10,241 nucleotides of DNA. Origin: Gammaproteobacteria bacterium (lineage in GTDB: Bacteria; Pseudomonadota; Gammaproteobacteria; Chromatiales; Chromatiaceae). The stretch is taken from NCBI GenBank assembly GCA_024644505.1, contig JAHEHQ010000070.1, positions 1 to 10,241 of the forward strand. Reading direction: 5' to 3'. Position numbers and translations under genes: made by a program. Below, in pieces: positions 9,545 through 10,241 of the stretch. The notes below the pieces were generated by a model that saw nothing but the letters and a program-made list of their open reading frames with translations, was not told where the DNA came from and ran no database searches. Position 1 is the first letter of the stretch. Each line of letters starts with the position of its first letter.

Positions 9545-9857
9545 CCAGATTGGCGGGGCAGAGCACCGTGCGCATGGTCCCGATCAGGGTCAGCAGCTGG
9601 CCGTTTCGGATCCGGTAATAGATTCGGTTGGCCTCCTTTCGGGAGACCACGATATTCTTGTTACGCAGCTGCTCCAGATGCTGGGAGATATTGCTTTGGG
9701 AGGTGCCCGTCCTTTCGACGATTTCACCCACGGAGAGTTCGGCGTCACCCAGTGAGCAGAGTATTTTCCAGCGTAACGGGTGGGCCATGGCCTTGAGGGC
9801 GTTGGCGGTGAGTACTGTATCCTCATTGGATACGGTGGGGTCGATGGGGTCACTCAT
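9525..9857 (-). CDS. ArsR/SmtB-family winged-helix repressor, SqrR/BigR-like dithiol type
   Basis: 110-aa DNA-binding regulator. The winged-helix domain spans about 18-95: ALKAMAHPLRWKILCSL, the recognition region GEIVERTGTSQSNISQHLEQLRN, and the wing around SRKEANRIYYRI. The classical alpha-3 metal motif ELCVCDL and the alpha-5 histidine/aspartate zinc site are absent. The only cysteines are Cys34 (WKILCSL) and Cys100 (TVLCPAN), 66 residues apart. In the persulfide sensors SqrR (Cys41/Cys107) and BigR the paired cysteines have the same spacing and lie in the same helices, so a thiol-based sulfide or redox sensor is likely. It lies directly upstream of zapE, overlapping it by 20 bp if zapE starts at 9544. 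Its ATG is preceded by a weak AGGA. A perfect palindrome 38 bp upstream is a candidate operator. Confidence 0.9.
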   Translation of the reverse strand: MSDPIDPTVSNEDTVLTANALKAMAHPLRWKILCSLGDAELSVGEIVERTGTSQSNISQHLEQLRNKNIVVSRKEANRIYYRIRNGQLLTLIGTMRTVLCPANLDDRYPG

Positions 9858-9895
9858 TTTCTACTGTCCTAATGTTTTGGGGGCAACGCAGGACC

Positions 9896-9915
9896 AGTGC
9901 CTGTTAACAGGCACT
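9896..9915. promoter_or_regulatory. Perfect 20-bp palindrome upstream of the ArsR gene
   Basis: AGTGCCTGTTAACAGGCACT is identical on both strands. It starts 38 bp upstream of the ArsR ATG and includes part of the stop codon of the PAS gene. It could be an operator for the dimeric ArsR protein, or form an 8-bp stem with a TTAA loop after the PAS gene. No U-tract follows on the minus strand, which speaks against a standard intrinsic terminator. Confidence 0.5.
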
Positions 9916-10241
9916 AGGAAACATCATTAGCCAAGGCCCCTCTCTCTTCTGCCTTCTGGTCCCGGACATAGCCAGTCATGTTCTTGGCGATACAGATGAT
10001 GTCCGTGATCTCACCCTGTGCATCTTTCACAGCCGTTCTTGAAAACAGGATCGGAACTCTGCGTCCGTCCCGGGCAATAAAGCGTGCCTCTATCTTGCTG
10101 ATGGCCCCCACGCGTATCAGTGCCTCCAGCCAGATACCCATGAAGGCGCCGGCCTGTTCGTCCTCTTCCTCCTCGAATACGTCGCCGATGGAGAGGTTTC
10201 TCAGCGCTTCTTCCGTGTAGCCCAGCATCTGGCAGGCGGCG
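9914..10241 (-). CDS. PAS-domain protein, C-terminal part (5' end outside window)
   Basis: The frame is open to the window edge, so the gene starts beyond 10241. The residues just before the first methionine read AACQ and run into MLGYTEEALRNLSIGDVF, the usual PAS sequence (AACQMLGY...), so that methionine is internal. The visible part has the acidic loop EEEEDEQAG and the PAS core strands KIEARFIARDGRRVPILFS and the end TDIICIAKNMTGYVRDQKA. The protein stops soon after the PAS domain, with no kinase, GGDEF or other output domain downstream; any output domain must lie N-terminal. It is upstream of the ArsR gene on the same strand with a 56-bp gap. The sensed signal cannot be told from sequence. 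Confidence 0.82.
   Translation of the reverse strand, partial: AACQMLGYTEEALRNLSIGDVFEEEEDEQAGAFMGIWLEALIRVGAISKIEARFIARDGRRVPILFSRTAVKDAQGEITDIICIAKNMTGYVRDQKAEERGALANDVS

Noticed and set aside
8648..9796. Plus-strand 382-codon open frame across zapE and the ArsR gene
   Set aside because: It is antisense to two clear genes, resembles no protein family, and ends in low-complexity Arg/Pro-rich sequence.

Overview
The window reads as ordinary chromosomal core sequence from a gammaproteobacterium. DjlA, YcgL, SlyX, ZapE, PilU and a two-ACT-domain SerB occurring together is typical of that class. The base composition is moderately GC-rich. The ArsR-type regulator resembles sulfide/persulfide sensors, which would fit a sulfur-metabolising lineage, but that placement is only an inference. 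I see no transposase, integrase, phage gene, CRISPR array, tRNA or rRNA, and no sign of a recently acquired island.

Layout from left to right: djlA (+, TTG start at 61) converges on a minus-strand group, glgP - ycgL - serB (4916 to 896). That group is tightly packed, with a 17-bp gap followed by an ATGA overlap. A promoter with a perfect TATAAT -10 box lies just upstream of glgP, and a GC-rich hairpin (4991-5027) separates it from pilU (-, 6193 to 5081). A 214-bp divergent region separates pilU from a DUF1244 gene (+, GTG start at 6408), which is followed by cinA (+). cinA meets slyX tail to tail with a 7-bp overlap. After a 149-bp gap that may hold a dispersed repeat come zapE and an ArsR-family regulator (both -, overlapping by 20 bp). 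The window ends inside the C-terminal part of a PAS-domain protein (-), whose stop codon overlaps a perfect 20-bp palindrome.

Most functions are housekeeping: membrane-anchored DnaJ co-chaperone, serine biosynthesis, glycogen/maltodextrin breakdown, type IV pilus retraction, NMN deamidation and Z-ring modulation. No coherent new defence or metabolic system is visible. The part most worth a second look is the right end: an ArsR protein with two cysteines 66 residues apart, as in the persulfide sensors SqrR and BigR, overlapping zapE and lying just downstream of a perfect palindrome.
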